A stretch of 64,000 bases of DNA from Clostridium_AF sediminicola (GTDB lineage Bacteria; Bacillota; Clostridia; Clostridiales; Clostridiaceae): assembly GCF_050402865.1 (NCBI RefSeq), contig NZ_BAABMF010000008.1, positions 62,001 through 126,000 on the forward strand, read 5' to 3'. The position numbers and the translations under genes are program-made. Positions 9,514 to 18,414 of this stretch are shown here, piece by piece. The notes below the pieces were generated by a model. That model did no database searches, was not told where the DNA came from, and saw only the letters and a program-made list of their open reading frames with translations. Numbering within the stretch: position 1 is the stretch's first letter; each line of letters opens with the position of its first letter.

Positions 9514-10030
9514 CTAATACTGATCCTCCCTTTATTTCTAATGCTTTAATTATAACTGGAATCAATAATAATTGAACTACTATTCCAGGAAGTGCAGTAA
9601 CTGTACAGGTAGTTATAAATATCTTAAAAACAAAAGTCTTTCCTACAAAAGACAATAAAATAAAATTTACTATTGCAGAAACTAATCTTCCTAAAATCAT
9701 TGATATAAACAAAACACCCAAAACATTGATTCTTTTTTTGTTATATAATACTCCAGCTACAAAACCATATGTAGCAAGCTCAAATGCCATTGCAACTCCA
9801 ATTGGAAATAATGGGGGCATTCCTGTGGTCACAGCACTTAATAACGGGGTAATGAAACCTACTAATGCACCATATTTCTCACCTAAAATAAACCCACACA
9901 ACATTACAGGTATATGCATAGGCAAAAATACTTTACCCGCAATTCCAGCAAAATGAAAAGTAAATGGAATAATAATTCCTAATGCTAAAAAAAGAGATGC
10001 TTTAACTAAATTTGACGTTTTTGAATTCAT
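9506..10030 (-). CDS. ECF transporter S component (substrate-binding membrane subunit)
   Basis: 174 residues, five to six membrane segments with short loops, and the conserved pattern of small ECF S components: N-terminal LVKASLFLALGIIIPFTFH, then MHIPVMLCGFILG and a Gly/Pro-rich PPLFPIGVAMAFELATYGF. S components bind a vitamin or cofactor precursor and share the EcfAA'T energizing module encoded elsewhere. It follows GGAGGG and is preceded by a leader with a terminator-like hairpin, suggesting feedback control. Co-transcribed with a methyltransferase; substrate unknown. Confidence 0.85.
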   Translation of the reverse strand: MNSKTSNLVKASLFLALGIIIPFTFHFAGIAGKVFLPMHIPVMLCGFILGEKYGALVGFITPLLSAVTTGMPPLFPIGVAMAFELATYGFVAGVLYNKKRINVLGVLFISMILGRLVSAIVNFILLSFVGKTFVFKIFITTCTVTALPGIVVQLLLIPVIIKALEIKGGSVLDG

Positions 10031-10055
10031 TTTGTCCCTCCTTACAAAAAATAAA

Positions 10056-10081
10056 AAGGCAGAGCTTTAAAACTCTACCTT
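10056..10081 (-). terminator. Attenuator hairpin in the leader of the ECF transporter operon
   Basis: On the minus strand AAGGTAGAG pairs with CTCTGCCTT (9 bp, one G-U) around an 8-base loop, followed by TTTTTATTTTTT. It ends just upstream of the ribosome site of the ECF gene. Upstream in the same 200-base gap are two more hairpins (GTATACT/AGTATAC near 10155-10175 and AAATCTT/AAGATTT near 10125-10145). This looks like a transcription attenuator; I cannot match it to a known riboswitch class. Confidence 0.6.
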
Positions 10082-10235
10082 CATGGTCGAAAATTTTTTA
10101 TATTTTATTTTAGATATTTATATAAACAAATCTTTTAAAGATTTCAATGTATACTTTCATAGTATACAAAATTTATTTTAGCATAAAATATTTATCTTGT
10201 ACATAAATTTCCTTTGATTGTATATAATTGTTTTA

Positions 10236-11570
10236 TTATAAAACGTCTTTATATTTTTCAATATAGTAACCTTTATTTTTTACAATTCTATTAAGAATTT
10301 TTATCAACTTATCAATCTCTAAATAATTATTATACATTCCAAAACTAATTCTAACCATTCCTGGTAGCGGTACATCATGGTTATGATGATAATATTCTAA
10401 ATCTTTATTTGTCAAATCCAATAATTTTTCAACATATGGGTGAGCACAGAAAAGACCATTCCTCACAGCAATTCCTGCTTCATATGAAAGTATTTTAGCT
10501 ACTAAATCATGATGAATTCCTTCAATATTGAAAGATATAAGACTTACACGTTCCTCATCTTTTTTATCATAACAATATAATTTTATATCAGGAATATTTC
10601 TCAACCTCTCTATTGCATAAGTAATTAAATTATCTTCATATTTATGAATAGTTTCCATTCCAATAAGGCTTAAAGTTTTTATAGCTGTCATCAAAGCTGC
10701 AACTCCCATAATATTAGGTGTTCCTGCTTCATCTTTTGATGGAGGCTCATTCCATTCAATAAATTCGTGAGAAGCTAATCGAACATCTCCACCACCTTTG
10801 TAAACAGGTGGAACTTTCTCAAAGGTTTTCTTAGGGCCAATCAAAACACCTGTACCAAATGGTGCATACATTTTATGAGCTGAAAAAGAAAGATAATCTA
10901 TATGTTCCGGTGAATCATATTCCATCATATCAAAAGGAGCATGAGGAACTAATTGTGCCCCATCAACAAGAATTTTTGTACCATATTTGTGTACTAATTT
11001 TGCAATCTTATACACAGGGTTTATATATCCAGTAACATTTGATGCTCCTATAACAGTAACTAGTTTAACTTTACCTTTATACTTTAATAATTTTTTTTCT
11101 AAATCATCCATAGATAACCTTCCAAATTTATCTATATCAACATAATCTACTTTGAATTTATCTCTCCAAGGCAAATCATTTGCAAGATGCTCCATATAAG
11201 TTGAAAGAATTACTGATTCTTTATCTTCATGACATAATGTATAAGAAAGCATATTAATGGATTCGGTACAATTTTTTGTATAGATAACAACATCTTTAGT
11301 ACTGTGAGCATTTACAAAGTCTCTGATAACTTCTCTCCCGTGGTCATACAAATTTGACGATAATACTGATTTATATCCTTTCCCTCTATGAATAGAAGAA
11401 TACCAAGGAGCAAAATTGTTTATTTCAGCCATAACTGAATAAAGTGGTGGTGTAGTAGCTGCATTATCAAAGTTTATAGCTGTGACATATTTTCCATTTT
11501 TTAAAGGTATTTTTGTTTCTGTACCTACTACAAAACTTCTCAAATATGAGCTAAGATTGCTATTATTCAT
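10236..11570 (-). CDS. Aminotransferase class V, cysteine desulfurase-like (SufS/CsdA group)
   Basis: 444 residues. PLP-enzyme landmarks: NFDNAATTPP at the N-terminus, TKNCTESINML, VDGAQLVPH, the Schiff-base lysine in SFSAHKMYAPFGTG, and a cysteine in RNGLFCAHPY where SufS-type desulfurases carry the catalytic Cys. It is about 30 residues longer than typical SufS. No suf/isc scaffold gene is adjacent, so it may be a stand-alone desulfurase or selenocysteine-lyase-like enzyme. GGAG precedes the ATG. Confidence 0.85.
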   Translation of the reverse strand: MNNSNLSSYLRSFVVGTETKIPLKNGKYVTAINFDNAATTPPLYSVMAEINNFAPWYSSIHRGKGYKSVLSSNLYDHGREVIRDFVNAHSTKDVVIYTKNCTESINMLSYTLCHEDKESVILSTYMEHLANDLPWRDKFKVDYVDIDKFGRLSMDDLEKKLLKYKGKVKLVTVIGASNVTGYINPVYKIAKLVHKYGTKILVDGAQLVPHAPFDMMEYDSPEHIDYLSFSAHKMYAPFGTGVLIGPKKTFEKVPPVYKGGGDVRLASHEFIEWNEPPSKDEAGTPNIMGVAALMTAIKTLSLIGMETIHKYEDNLITYAIERLRNIPDIKLYCYDKKDEERVSLISFNIEGIHHDLVAKILSYEAGIAVRNGLFCAHPYVEKLLDLTNKDLEYYHHNHDVPLPGMVRISFGMYNNYLEIDKLIKILNRIVKNKGYYIEKYKDVL

Positions 11571-11625
11571 AAACTTCTCCTGTTTATTACTATAAATACA
11601 TTATATTTTAGAAGTAAATGAACTG

Positions 11626-13296
11626 TTACGAATAATCATTAACAATTTTATTAATTTCACTAATTTCCATAGGTTTGTAATAGTAGTACCCTTGAATAAA
11701 TTTACATCCAAATTTACTTAAAAATTCTATTTGTTCACGTGTCTCAACACCTTCAGCTATTATATCTATATCAAGCGAATCTGCTAAACTCAAAAGTCCC
11801 TGAACCAGCTTTTCATCTTTTTGATTTTTTCCGATTCCATCAATAAAAGTTTTATCTATTTTTATGCTATTAATAGGAAAAGATCGTAAATGATTCAATG
11901 AAGAAAAACCTGTTCCAAAATCATCTAAAGACACTGAACATCCATATTCCTGTATTGATAGAATTTTTTTTAAAGCATTATCATAATTCTGGAGAATAGA
12001 TGTCTCTGTTATTTCAAAAGTAAAATGATCAGATGGAACACCAGACTCATTAATAACATTTTTAATTTTATTTATAATATCTTTTTCCATCATAGTTTTC
12101 GAGGACAGGTTTATAGAAACTTTATCAAAGGGATATACTCCATGTAAGCTTTTCCATGTATTCATTTCTTCACAAACATGCTTTAACATATAAAAATCCA
12201 CAAGACTTGCTAATCCATATTTTTCAGTAATTGGTATAAAACAACCCGGACTAATCACTTTACCTGATTTCTTCCATCGAATTAAAGCTTCAGCACTTTT
12301 TACTGAATCCTTTTCTACTGATACTATTGGATGATAATATACTATAAACTCATTATTTTTTATAGCATTAATTATTTCAGCTTTCATATTCATTTCCATA
12401 ACACTAATACTTTCTGATTTTTTATTGTAAAGTTGAAAACCATTTTTACCTTCTTTTTTAACATTATACATAGCTATATCTGCTTTTCGAAGTAAAGATG
12501 TTCTATTTTCACCATGCTGTGGGAAAATAGCTCCACCTATACTAACAGAAATATAAAAATTATTATCATCAATTTTTTTTACCATATTGAATTCTTCAAT
12601 AATATCTTGCGCAAACTCAAATACTTCCTCTTCACTATTAACGTTTTCAACAATAGCAAGATACTCATCTCCACCTAATCTACCAATAAATCTATTTTCT
12701 GTACCAAATTTTTTTAATCTATTTGCAATATAAATAAGCACTCTATCTCCACATTCATGTCCATATACATCATTAATATATTTAAAATTATCAAAATCCA
12801 ATAAGAAAATAGCCATTTGTTTATTATATTTAGTTGCTTTTTCAATTCCCTTTTCAATCTTTTCATTAATAGCTCGTCTATTAGGTAATTTGGTTAAAAA
12901 ATCTTTATAAGCAATATTTGACATTCTTTTTAGAGCAATTCTTTTATCTTTAAGTTCTTGATGTATTCCAACAGTAATAATTAAAAACCCTATAACTAGA
13001 AATATTTTTTCAAATACAAAATTTGTCCACTCAGGAATAACGATAAATCTCAATTCATCAAGTGTATCTGTGAACATTGAAATTGAAAAGAAGCACAGTC
13101 CTGTTATAAGCGAAAAATTCTTTGACTTCAATAATACATATATCCAAAGTGTTAAAACACACACCAAAAATCCTTCCATTAAAAATTCTATAAAATTCAC
13201 TTCCAAATTTTGTAGAATGGATACAATCCCACTTATTATCAAAAAAATTGGCATTAGTAGTACGAAAGTAAATATCATTAAGCGCTGTCTTCTCAT
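11626..13296 (-). CDS. Membrane GGDEF-EAL protein (c-di-GMP turnover)
   Basis: 556 residues. Four or so membrane segments (about 1-110) and no separate sensor domain, then GGDEF (about 130-285) and EAL (about 300-545). The cyclase signature reads RLGGDEY instead of GGDEF, and the RxxD inhibitory site upstream is absent. The EAL half keeps AEALIRW, NLSSKTM, FEITETS, DDFGTGFSS, and IAEGVETREQ, so phosphodiesterase activity is likely; cyclase activity is possible since Tyr is tolerated at the last position. Monocistronic. Confidence 0.92.
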   Translation of the reverse strand: MRRQRLMIFTFVLLMPIFLIISGIVSILQNLEVNFIEFLMEGFLVCVLTLWIYVLLKSKNFSLITGLCFFSISMFTDTLDELRFIVIPEWTNFVFEKIFLVIGFLIITVGIHQELKDKRIALKRMSNIAYKDFLTKLPNRRAINEKIEKGIEKATKYNKQMAIFLLDFDNFKYINDVYGHECGDRVLIYIANRLKKFGTENRFIGRLGGDEYLAIVENVNSEEEVFEFAQDIIEEFNMVKKIDDNNFYISVSIGGAIFPQHGENRTSLLRKADIAMYNVKKEGKNGFQLYNKKSESISVMEMNMKAEIINAIKNNEFIVYYHPIVSVEKDSVKSAEALIRWKKSGKVISPGCFIPITEKYGLASLVDFYMLKHVCEEMNTWKSLHGVYPFDKVSINLSSKTMMEKDIINKIKNVINESGVPSDHFTFEITETSILQNYDNALKKILSIQEYGCSVSLDDFGTGFSSLNHLRSFPINSIKIDKTFIDGIGKNQKDEKLVQGLLSLADSLDIDIIAEGVETREQIEFLSKFGCKFIQGYYYYKPMEISEINKIVNDYS

Positions 13297-13410
13297 AGTT
13301 ATTATTTCCTCATTTCCTATATACTACTAATATTGTAGCAAAATATATGTTTTTGGACAATATCTGCAAATATGAGTTTACTACTACTTAAAATAATATT
13401 AATCAATAAA

Positions 13411-13443
13411 AAAACCTATAGTCATATTTAAACTACAGGTTTT
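13411..13443 (-). terminator. Hairpin terminator of the CPBP protease gene
   Basis: On the minus strand AAAACCTGTAGT pairs with ACTATAGGTTTT with one wobble, followed by further T residues. It lies 24 bp after the stop of the CPBP gene. Confidence 0.75.
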
Positions 13444-13466
13444 CTTATTAGGTTTTTAGTTATTAA

Positions 13467-14333
13467 TTACCCTTCAAATACTATTTCTTCTTTCTTTGTT
13501 CTATCATTTGAAGAAATCCATTCACTCTTATTTTCTTTTAATTTTCTAATTATTAAAATTAATAAACCAAAAGCGATAATAATAAATATTATTGACATGA
13601 TCATATTGAAATCGCTCTCTTGAGGTAATGTATGGCTTAGCAAGACAGCAATAGAATTATTAATTGCATGAATAACTATTCCACCCCATAATGAGTTTGT
13701 ATAATAGACTGCTATACCTGCTAACACACCTAAAATAAAAGTAGGTAATGCTTGTACTAAATTCATATGATATAAACTAAATATTAAAGCTTGAAGAATT
13801 ATTGCAGTTTTTATTCCAATTGTAGAGTATAATTTTCTAAATATATATCCTCTAAATAAAACTTCCTCACATATTGGCACAATAATCCCAACATTTAATA
13901 ATGTTATAAAAAAAGATCCATTAGTAACTAAGTTAGATAAAGACTCTGATGCATTTTGATCTAATTTTTCCAGACTTAATAAACTTGCAAGACCCATAGA
14001 GAACATAAATGCACAGCAGCCTATTAAAACAACATATTTTATATGTCTTGATTCTAGTTTATTTACTTTTAGTTCAGTCAAGAAACTTTTTCTTCTTATT
14101 AAACAAATTAAGAAAATCAATAGTACTGAAAGCATTGCGCTTATAACAGTAATAATATCTAAATTCTGCATAATTGCTACTTGAACATTCTCTGTTAATT
14201 CTAATTGACTCATTCCTTGAGAAAGAGCTTTTATACTATAAATTACTCCATAGCCGAAGGATACAACTATTTGTAACATAAATGCCATACATAATACTGC
14301 AAATATTTTAAGAATCATCTTTACATATTTCAT
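13467..14333 (-). CDS. CPBP-family intramembrane metalloprotease (CAAX/Abi type)
   Basis: 288 residues, about eight membrane segments. The motifs are CEEVLFRGYIF (EExxxR), FSLYHMN (FxxxH) and HAINNS (HxxxN), which hold the metal and active site in this family. Members cleave within membranes or give self-immunity to bacteriocins in some Firmicutes; the role here is unknown. It is downstream of the two-component system at 14394 on the same strand and may be co-transcribed. Confidence 0.88.
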   Translation of the reverse strand: MKYVKMILKIFAVLCMAFMLQIVVSFGYGVIYSIKALSQGMSQLELTENVQVAIMQNLDIITVISAMLSVLLIFLICLIRRKSFLTELKVNKLESRHIKYVVLIGCCAFMFSMGLASLLSLEKLDQNASESLSNLVTNGSFFITLLNVGIIVPICEEVLFRGYIFRKLYSTIGIKTAIILQALIFSLYHMNLVQALPTFILGVLAGIAVYYTNSLWGGIVIHAINNSIAVLLSHTLPQESDFNMIMSIIFIIIAFGLLILIIRKLKENKSEWISSNDRTKKEEIVFEG

Positions 14334-14393
14334 TTTTTTACACTCCTTATTTAAAATCTCTTTTTTTCCATTTCTAAACTACTATTTAGATTA

Positions 14394-15938
14394 TCATTTA
14401 ATTAAATTTTTATCAATATTTTTCTGTAACCTATCCATTTCAAACCAAAAGCAAACACCTTTATCTACAATTCTTACGCCATAAGAATTATTGTGAGCTT
14501 CTTGAATGGCTTTTACTATAGATAACCCTAACCCATGACCACCTTTTTCTCTTGTTCTAGCCTTATCTATTTTATAAAAGCTATCCCATATTTTATCTAA
14601 ATCTTTTTCATTTATTGCATCTGCAGTATTGAAAACTTCAATTCTAATATTATCTTTTAATTTTATCACGCTTATTTCTACACTAAGATTTTCATCAACA
14701 TAGTTTATTGCATTAGTTATATAATTAGTAAATACTCTTTCCATCATAAAAATATCTGCAATTACTTTAATAGATTCTATGGTATTTACATTCAATTTTA
14801 TATCTTTATCTCTGAATATTTTTTTATATTTATTCAGTATCCCAAGTATAAAGTCATTTACTTCAAATTCAGTTTTATGCAAAACTTTATCACCGAATTC
14901 CATTTCATCGATGTTTAATAAACTTTCTACTAGTTCATTCATTTTTAAAGATTCATCAATAATAACATCACAATAAAAATCGGATTTTTCTTTATTCTTT
15001 GTAACATTTAGCTTTAATCCTTCTGCAAAACCTTGCATTAAAGCTAAAGGGGTTTTTAATTCATGAGAAACGTTATTCAATAACGCACGTCTTTTCTCAT
15101 CCAATCTATTCTTTTCCTTAATTTTATTTTCAAGTTCCTTATTTTTTTCGTTTAAAGAATTAATAGTCTTTGAAAGTTCAATTGACATTTCATTTATACT
15201 TTCTCCAAGCTGCCCAATTTCATCATTGGAAAGAACTTTACAAGAAGTATCAAAGTCAAGAGTTTTCATACGTTTAGTTGCATCATTCATTTCCCTTATA
15301 GGTTTTGTAAAATAATTTGAAACTACATAAGCAAATATCATTGCAATAATAAATACAATAACTCCAATTATCAATAAAAAATCATTTGATAATTTTATAT
15401 TAGTTTTAATAGACTCAATAGGAATTCTTAGTTCAATAATATTTCCATTATTTAATGTTCCGAACAATAAAAGATTTCTATTACCTAAAATAGTATCATT
15501 AGCCCACACAAAACTAGTTTTATGATTAATCATTTCAATTTTTCTTATTTCAATTTTAGGGTTAGGAGGAGCGTTTTTAGGTTTTTGTATAGTAGGATTA
15601 AACTCTCCACCATTAATATTCATTATATCCATTAATTTATTTAACAGTTTTTTATCAGCCATGAAAATATTAGATTCATAAACTATATCCCCTCGATTAT
15701 CCAGAATCAATATATCTGTATTAGCTTTAGTCTCAATAGAAAGAAACTCCAATATACTATCCTCATAATTATTTGAGTTTATAGAATTAATAGTACTATA
15801 ATGCTCCACTAATTTTTTCTTCTGTTTATATGTATAATAAGATTCCAGTAATAACGTATTTGCCAATAACAAAAGACTAACTAAAATAACAATAAGTGTA
15901 CCTATTTGAAAAAAGAGCTTCTTTTTTATTGAACTCAT
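14394..15938 (-). CDS. Sensor histidine kinase
   Basis: 514 residues. Membrane segments about 9-29 and 188-210, sensor domain between them, HAMP about 211-265, coiled coil, H-box NNVSHELKTPLALMQGF, N-box region FTNYITNAINYV, and G-box KGGHGLGLSIVKAI. Overlaps its regulator by 4 bases. The pair is divergent from the VTC-DUF4956-CotH operon, separated by a repeat element. Confidence 0.92.
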   Translation of the reverse strand: MSSIKKKLFFQIGTLIVILVSLLLLANTLLLESYYTYKQKKKLVEHYSTINSINSNNYEDSILEFLSIETKANTDILILDNRGDIVYESNIFMADKKLLNKLMDIMNINGGEFNPTIQKPKNAPPNPKIEIRKIEMINHKTSFVWANDTILGNRNLLLFGTLNNGNIIELRIPIESIKTNIKLSNDFLLIIGVIVFIIAMIFAYVVSNYFTKPIREMNDATKRMKTLDFDTSCKVLSNDEIGQLGESINEMSIELSKTINSLNEKNKELENKIKEKNRLDEKRRALLNNVSHELKTPLALMQGFAEGLKLNVTKNKEKSDFYCDVIIDESLKMNELVESLLNIDEMEFGDKVLHKTEFEVNDFILGILNKYKKIFRDKDIKLNVNTIESIKVIADIFMMERVFTNYITNAINYVDENLSVEISVIKLKDNIRIEVFNTADAINEKDLDKIWDSFYKIDKARTREKGGHGLGLSIVKAIQEAHNNSYGVRIVDKGVCFWFEMDRLQKNIDKNLIK

Positions 15939-16606
15939 TCTATCACCTCAAATTTATAACCATACCCTCTTACAGTTCTTATATAATCGCCTGCTTCTTT
16001 TAGTTTTATTCTCAGTCTATTAATATGTGTGTCTACCGTACGATCTGTTCCTTCATAATCATAGCCCCAAACATTATTTAAAAGTAGTTCCCTAGTAAGG
16101 ACAGTTCCCTCATTTTGAACCATAAATAGTAGCATTTTATATTCAGTAATACTAAGTTCTATTTCATTATCTTTAGATTTAACTAAATGTTTATCAGTAT
16201 CAATTATTAAACTCCCTTTATTCAATTTATTATTGTCTTCATAAGTTCTATTCATTAAAGCATTAACTCTTGCAACTAAAATTGAAGGACTAAAAGGTTT
16301 TTTAATATATTCATCTGCTCCCTTTTTAAAGCCATTTAGTTCATCATTTTCAGTGTTTTTAGCTGTGAGCATAATTATAGGAACCTTACTAACTTTCCTA
16401 ATTTCTTCGCACACTTCCCAACCATTAAAATATGGCATCATTATATCTAAAATCACTAAATGTATTGTAGGCTTATCTAAAAATCTTTCAATAGCTTCTT
16501 TGCCATCCCCAACCTCAATAATTTCATAACCTTCGTTAGTCAAAAAATCAGAAATTAGTATCCTCATTCGCATTTCGTCATCTGCTATTAAAATTTTCTT
16601 TTTCAT
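15935..16606 (-). CDS. OmpR-family response regulator
   Basis: 223 residues from the ATG at 16606. A GTG at 16615 is in frame, but it lies within the GGGGTG ribosome site for the ATG, so the ATG is preferred. Receiver motifs: ILIADDEMR, LDIMMPYFNGWE, LTAKNTEND, IKKPF. DNA-binding domain ends in VRGYGYKFE. Likely regulates the divergent VTC-DUF4956-CotH operon (inference from position). Confidence 0.93.
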   Translation of the reverse strand: MKKKILIADDEMRMRILISDFLTNEGYEIIEVGDGKEAIERFLDKPTIHLVILDIMMPYFNGWEVCEEIRKVSKVPIIMLTAKNTENDELNGFKKGADEYIKKPFSPSILVARVNALMNRTYEDNNKLNKGSLIIDTDKHLVKSKDNEIELSITEYKMLLFMVQNEGTVLTRELLLNNVWGYDYEGTDRTVDTHINRLRIKLKEAGDYIRTVRGYGYKFEVIE

Positions 16607-16623
16607 AAAAAACACCCCACTTT

Positions 16624-16835
16624 ATTAGTTAAGAGTTAAGAGTTAATGATGATTTTCGTGCAGAAAATCTTTAACTAAGCCTTGTTAGCTTTCTTAACCT
16701 GGTTAAGAAAGTACTTAACTAACTTGAATAATATTCTTTTGCTGATTCAAAAGGAATTATTTAATCATTTGTATGATTAAAAACTTTCACTTCAGTGAAA
16801 GGTGTCCTAAACTCTTAACTCTTAACTCTTAACTT
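16624..16835. repeat. Hairpin-rich MITE-like repeat with TTAAGAGTTAA ends
   Basis: The left end carries GTTAAGAGTTAAGAGTTAA and the right end AACTCTTAACTCTTAACTC, forming terminal inverted repeats. Inside are at least four hairpins: GATTTTC/GAAAATC, CTTTCTTAAC/GTTAAGAAAG, TTTAATCAT/ATGATTAAA, and CTTTCAC/GTGAAAG. No ORF. Parts (GTGAAAGGTGTCCT, AAAAGGAAT, terminal GAGTTAAGAGT) recur inverted at 46975-47098. Non-autonomous mobile or palindromic repeat; it fills most of the gap 16607-17023. Confidence 0.65.
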
Positions 16836-16948
16836 TTTTGTAGTATCTTGAAAACTATAATTTAAATCTATTTTATACATTTAAGTTTATATAAACTATG
16901 TTACATCCATATCACATTAACATCAACAAAAATATCCCTGTGATATAG

Positions 16949-16962
16949 TTGTGACATTTCTA
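16949..16962. promoter_or_regulatory. Promoter-proximal motif shared with the DUF2680 gene
   Basis: TTGTGACATTTCTA lies 62 bp before the VTC start; the identical 14 bases occur at 56692-56705 upstream of the DUF2680 gene. Each copy sits beside a divergent OmpR-type two-component system. ATATCACA (16909-16916 area) and TGTGATAT (about 16939-16946) form a further palindrome just upstream. Possible regulator site; function inferred. Confidence 0.35.
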
Positions 16963-17023
16963 AAGTAAATTGTATTCAAGGAAAACTTATAGCGATTACA
17001 GCTCAAGGAAAGGAGGTAATAAT

Positions 17024-17719
17024 ATGGATTTGATAAAAGCTAATCGGCATGAACTTAAATTTACCATTAGTGATTTAGATTGTTTAGTTTTAAAGAATAG
17101 ATTAAGTAAAGTATTGAAAAGAGATAAAAATTGTCCTGTTGAGGGCTATAACATAACAAGTTTATATTTCGATGATTTTAAGAACAGTGCTTACACTCAA
17201 AAAATAAATGGTGATGCTATAAGGCACAAATATCGAATACGTTTCTACAATGATGATACCACTTTTTTTAAACTAGAAAGAAAATCAAAAGTTCATCAAA
17301 TGACTAAGAAAGTGTCCGGAATTCTAACGAAAAATGAAGTGATAAATATTTATAATAGTAACTTCCAATTTTTAAAAGAAAAAGAAACTCAATTATTTAA
17401 GGATTTTTATTTACAACTAACTCATAGTTTTATCAAGCCAAAGGTAATTGTTAAATATAACAGACTAGCTTTTGTTCACCCAGTAGGTAATTTAAGAATT
17501 ACATTTGATTCTAATGTAAAAACATCTAGTAATAAAATAAATATTTTTGATAAAAATCTAAATTATAGACAAGCTACTGGTTTAAAGGACGTCATTATGG
17601 AGATAAAATTTAACGGTGTTCTCCCAAATCATATAAAAAGTCTTATTCAAAGTGGACATGTAATGGCATCATCATCATCAAAGTATGTTTATTCGAGAAA
17701 ATACAATTATAATTTTTAG
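17024..17719 (+). CDS. VTC-domain protein (polyphosphate polymerase fold)
   Basis: 231 residues from the ATG at 17024, which follows AGGAGG at the right distance; the upstream ORF extension lacks a ribosome site. Tunnel-fold features of the VTC family are visible: RHELKF at the N-terminus, ITSLYFDD, KYRIRFYND, FKLERKSK, VKYNRLAF, and EIKFNG, giving the expected alternation of basic residues (phosphate) and glutamates (metal). Eukaryotic VTC4 makes polyphosphate from ATP; bacterial versions are less studied. First gene of a three-gene operon with DUF4956 and CotH proteins. Confidence 0.88.
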   Translation: MDLIKANRHELKFTISDLDCLVLKNRLSKVLKRDKNCPVEGYNITSLYFDDFKNSAYTQKINGDAIRHKYRIRFYNDDTTFFKLERKSKVHQMTKKVSGILTKNEVINIYNSNFQFLKEKETQLFKDFYLQLTHSFIKPKVIVKYNRLAFVHPVGNLRITFDSNVKTSSNKINIFDKNLNYRQATGLKDVIMEIKFNGVLPNHIKSLIQSGHVMASSSSKYVYSRKYNYNF

Positions 17720-17730
17720 GAGGTATATTT

Positions 17731-18399
17731 ATGTCATTTCAAGATATTTTTAAGAACAGTTTTTTAGAAAGTGCAACTAGTTTATCTGCATTAGATATAG
17801 GTATTACATTATTATTATCATTTATAGTTGGGTTATTTATATTTCAGATTTATAAGAAAACTTACCAAAGTGTTGTTTATACAAAGAGCTTCAATCTTTC
17901 ATTGGTTATGATGACAATGATTACTTCATTAGTAATAATGGCAGTTACTTCAAATGTAGTTTTATCCCTAGGTATGGTTGGTGCTTTAAGTATTGTTCGT
18001 TTTAGAGCAGCTATTAAAGATCCTATGGACATCGTATTTATGTTTTGGTCAATTGCTTCTGGAATTGTGACTGGTGCAGGGTTCTATCTGCTTGCAATAG
18101 TTGGTTCTTTCGTAATAGGCATGATACTTTATATATTTAATTTAAATATAAAAAGTGAAACTCCATATATTTTATTAATTAATTTTGAAAATGAATCTGA
18201 TGAAACTAATGTTATAAATAAAATAAAATCAAAGGTAGATAGATATTTTGTAAAATCAAAAACCGTTGACAGTTCACAAATAGAATTGACAATTGAATTG
18301 AGAATAAAAGATGAAGAGATGAACTTTATAAATGATTTGAGACAAATTGATTCAGTTTCTCATGCTATGTTAGTTAGTAGTAGCGAATACTCTAGTTAG
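17731..18399 (+). CDS. DUF4956 membrane protein
   Basis: 222 residues. About four membrane segments between residues 22 and 140, with the conserved cytoplasmic-face motif GMVGALSIVRFRAAIKDP typical of DUF4956, then a soluble C-terminal domain (about 145-222). It starts 11 bases after the VTC gene with AGGAGG. This family is regularly found beside VTC-domain and CotH proteins, suggesting a membrane partner of that pair; the biochemical role is unknown. Confidence 0.88.
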   Translation: MSFQDIFKNSFLESATSLSALDIGITLLLSFIVGLFIFQIYKKTYQSVVYTKSFNLSLVMMTMITSLVIMAVTSNVVLSLGMVGALSIVRFRAAIKDPMDIVFMFWSIASGIVTGAGFYLLAIVGSFVIGMILYIFNLNIKSETPYILLINFENESDETNVINKIKSKVDRYFVKSKTVDSSQIELTIELRIKDEEMNFINDLRQIDSVSHAMLVSSSEYSS

Positions 18400-18414
18400 A
18401 TTGAAGGTGATTAG

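Noticed and set aside
10081..10102. Five-codon leader peptide ORF (MKVEF) before the ECF gene
   Set aside because: No ribosome site and no run of a regulatory amino acid; the hairpin alone explains the region.
11626..13296. Calling the GGDEF domain inactive
   Set aside because: GGDEY differs at only the last position, which is not enough to claim loss of cyclase activity.
16624..16835. TTAAGAGTTAA runs as CRISPR-like repeats
   Set aside because: Repeats are contiguous, short and of inverted pairs, with no spacers and no cas genes.
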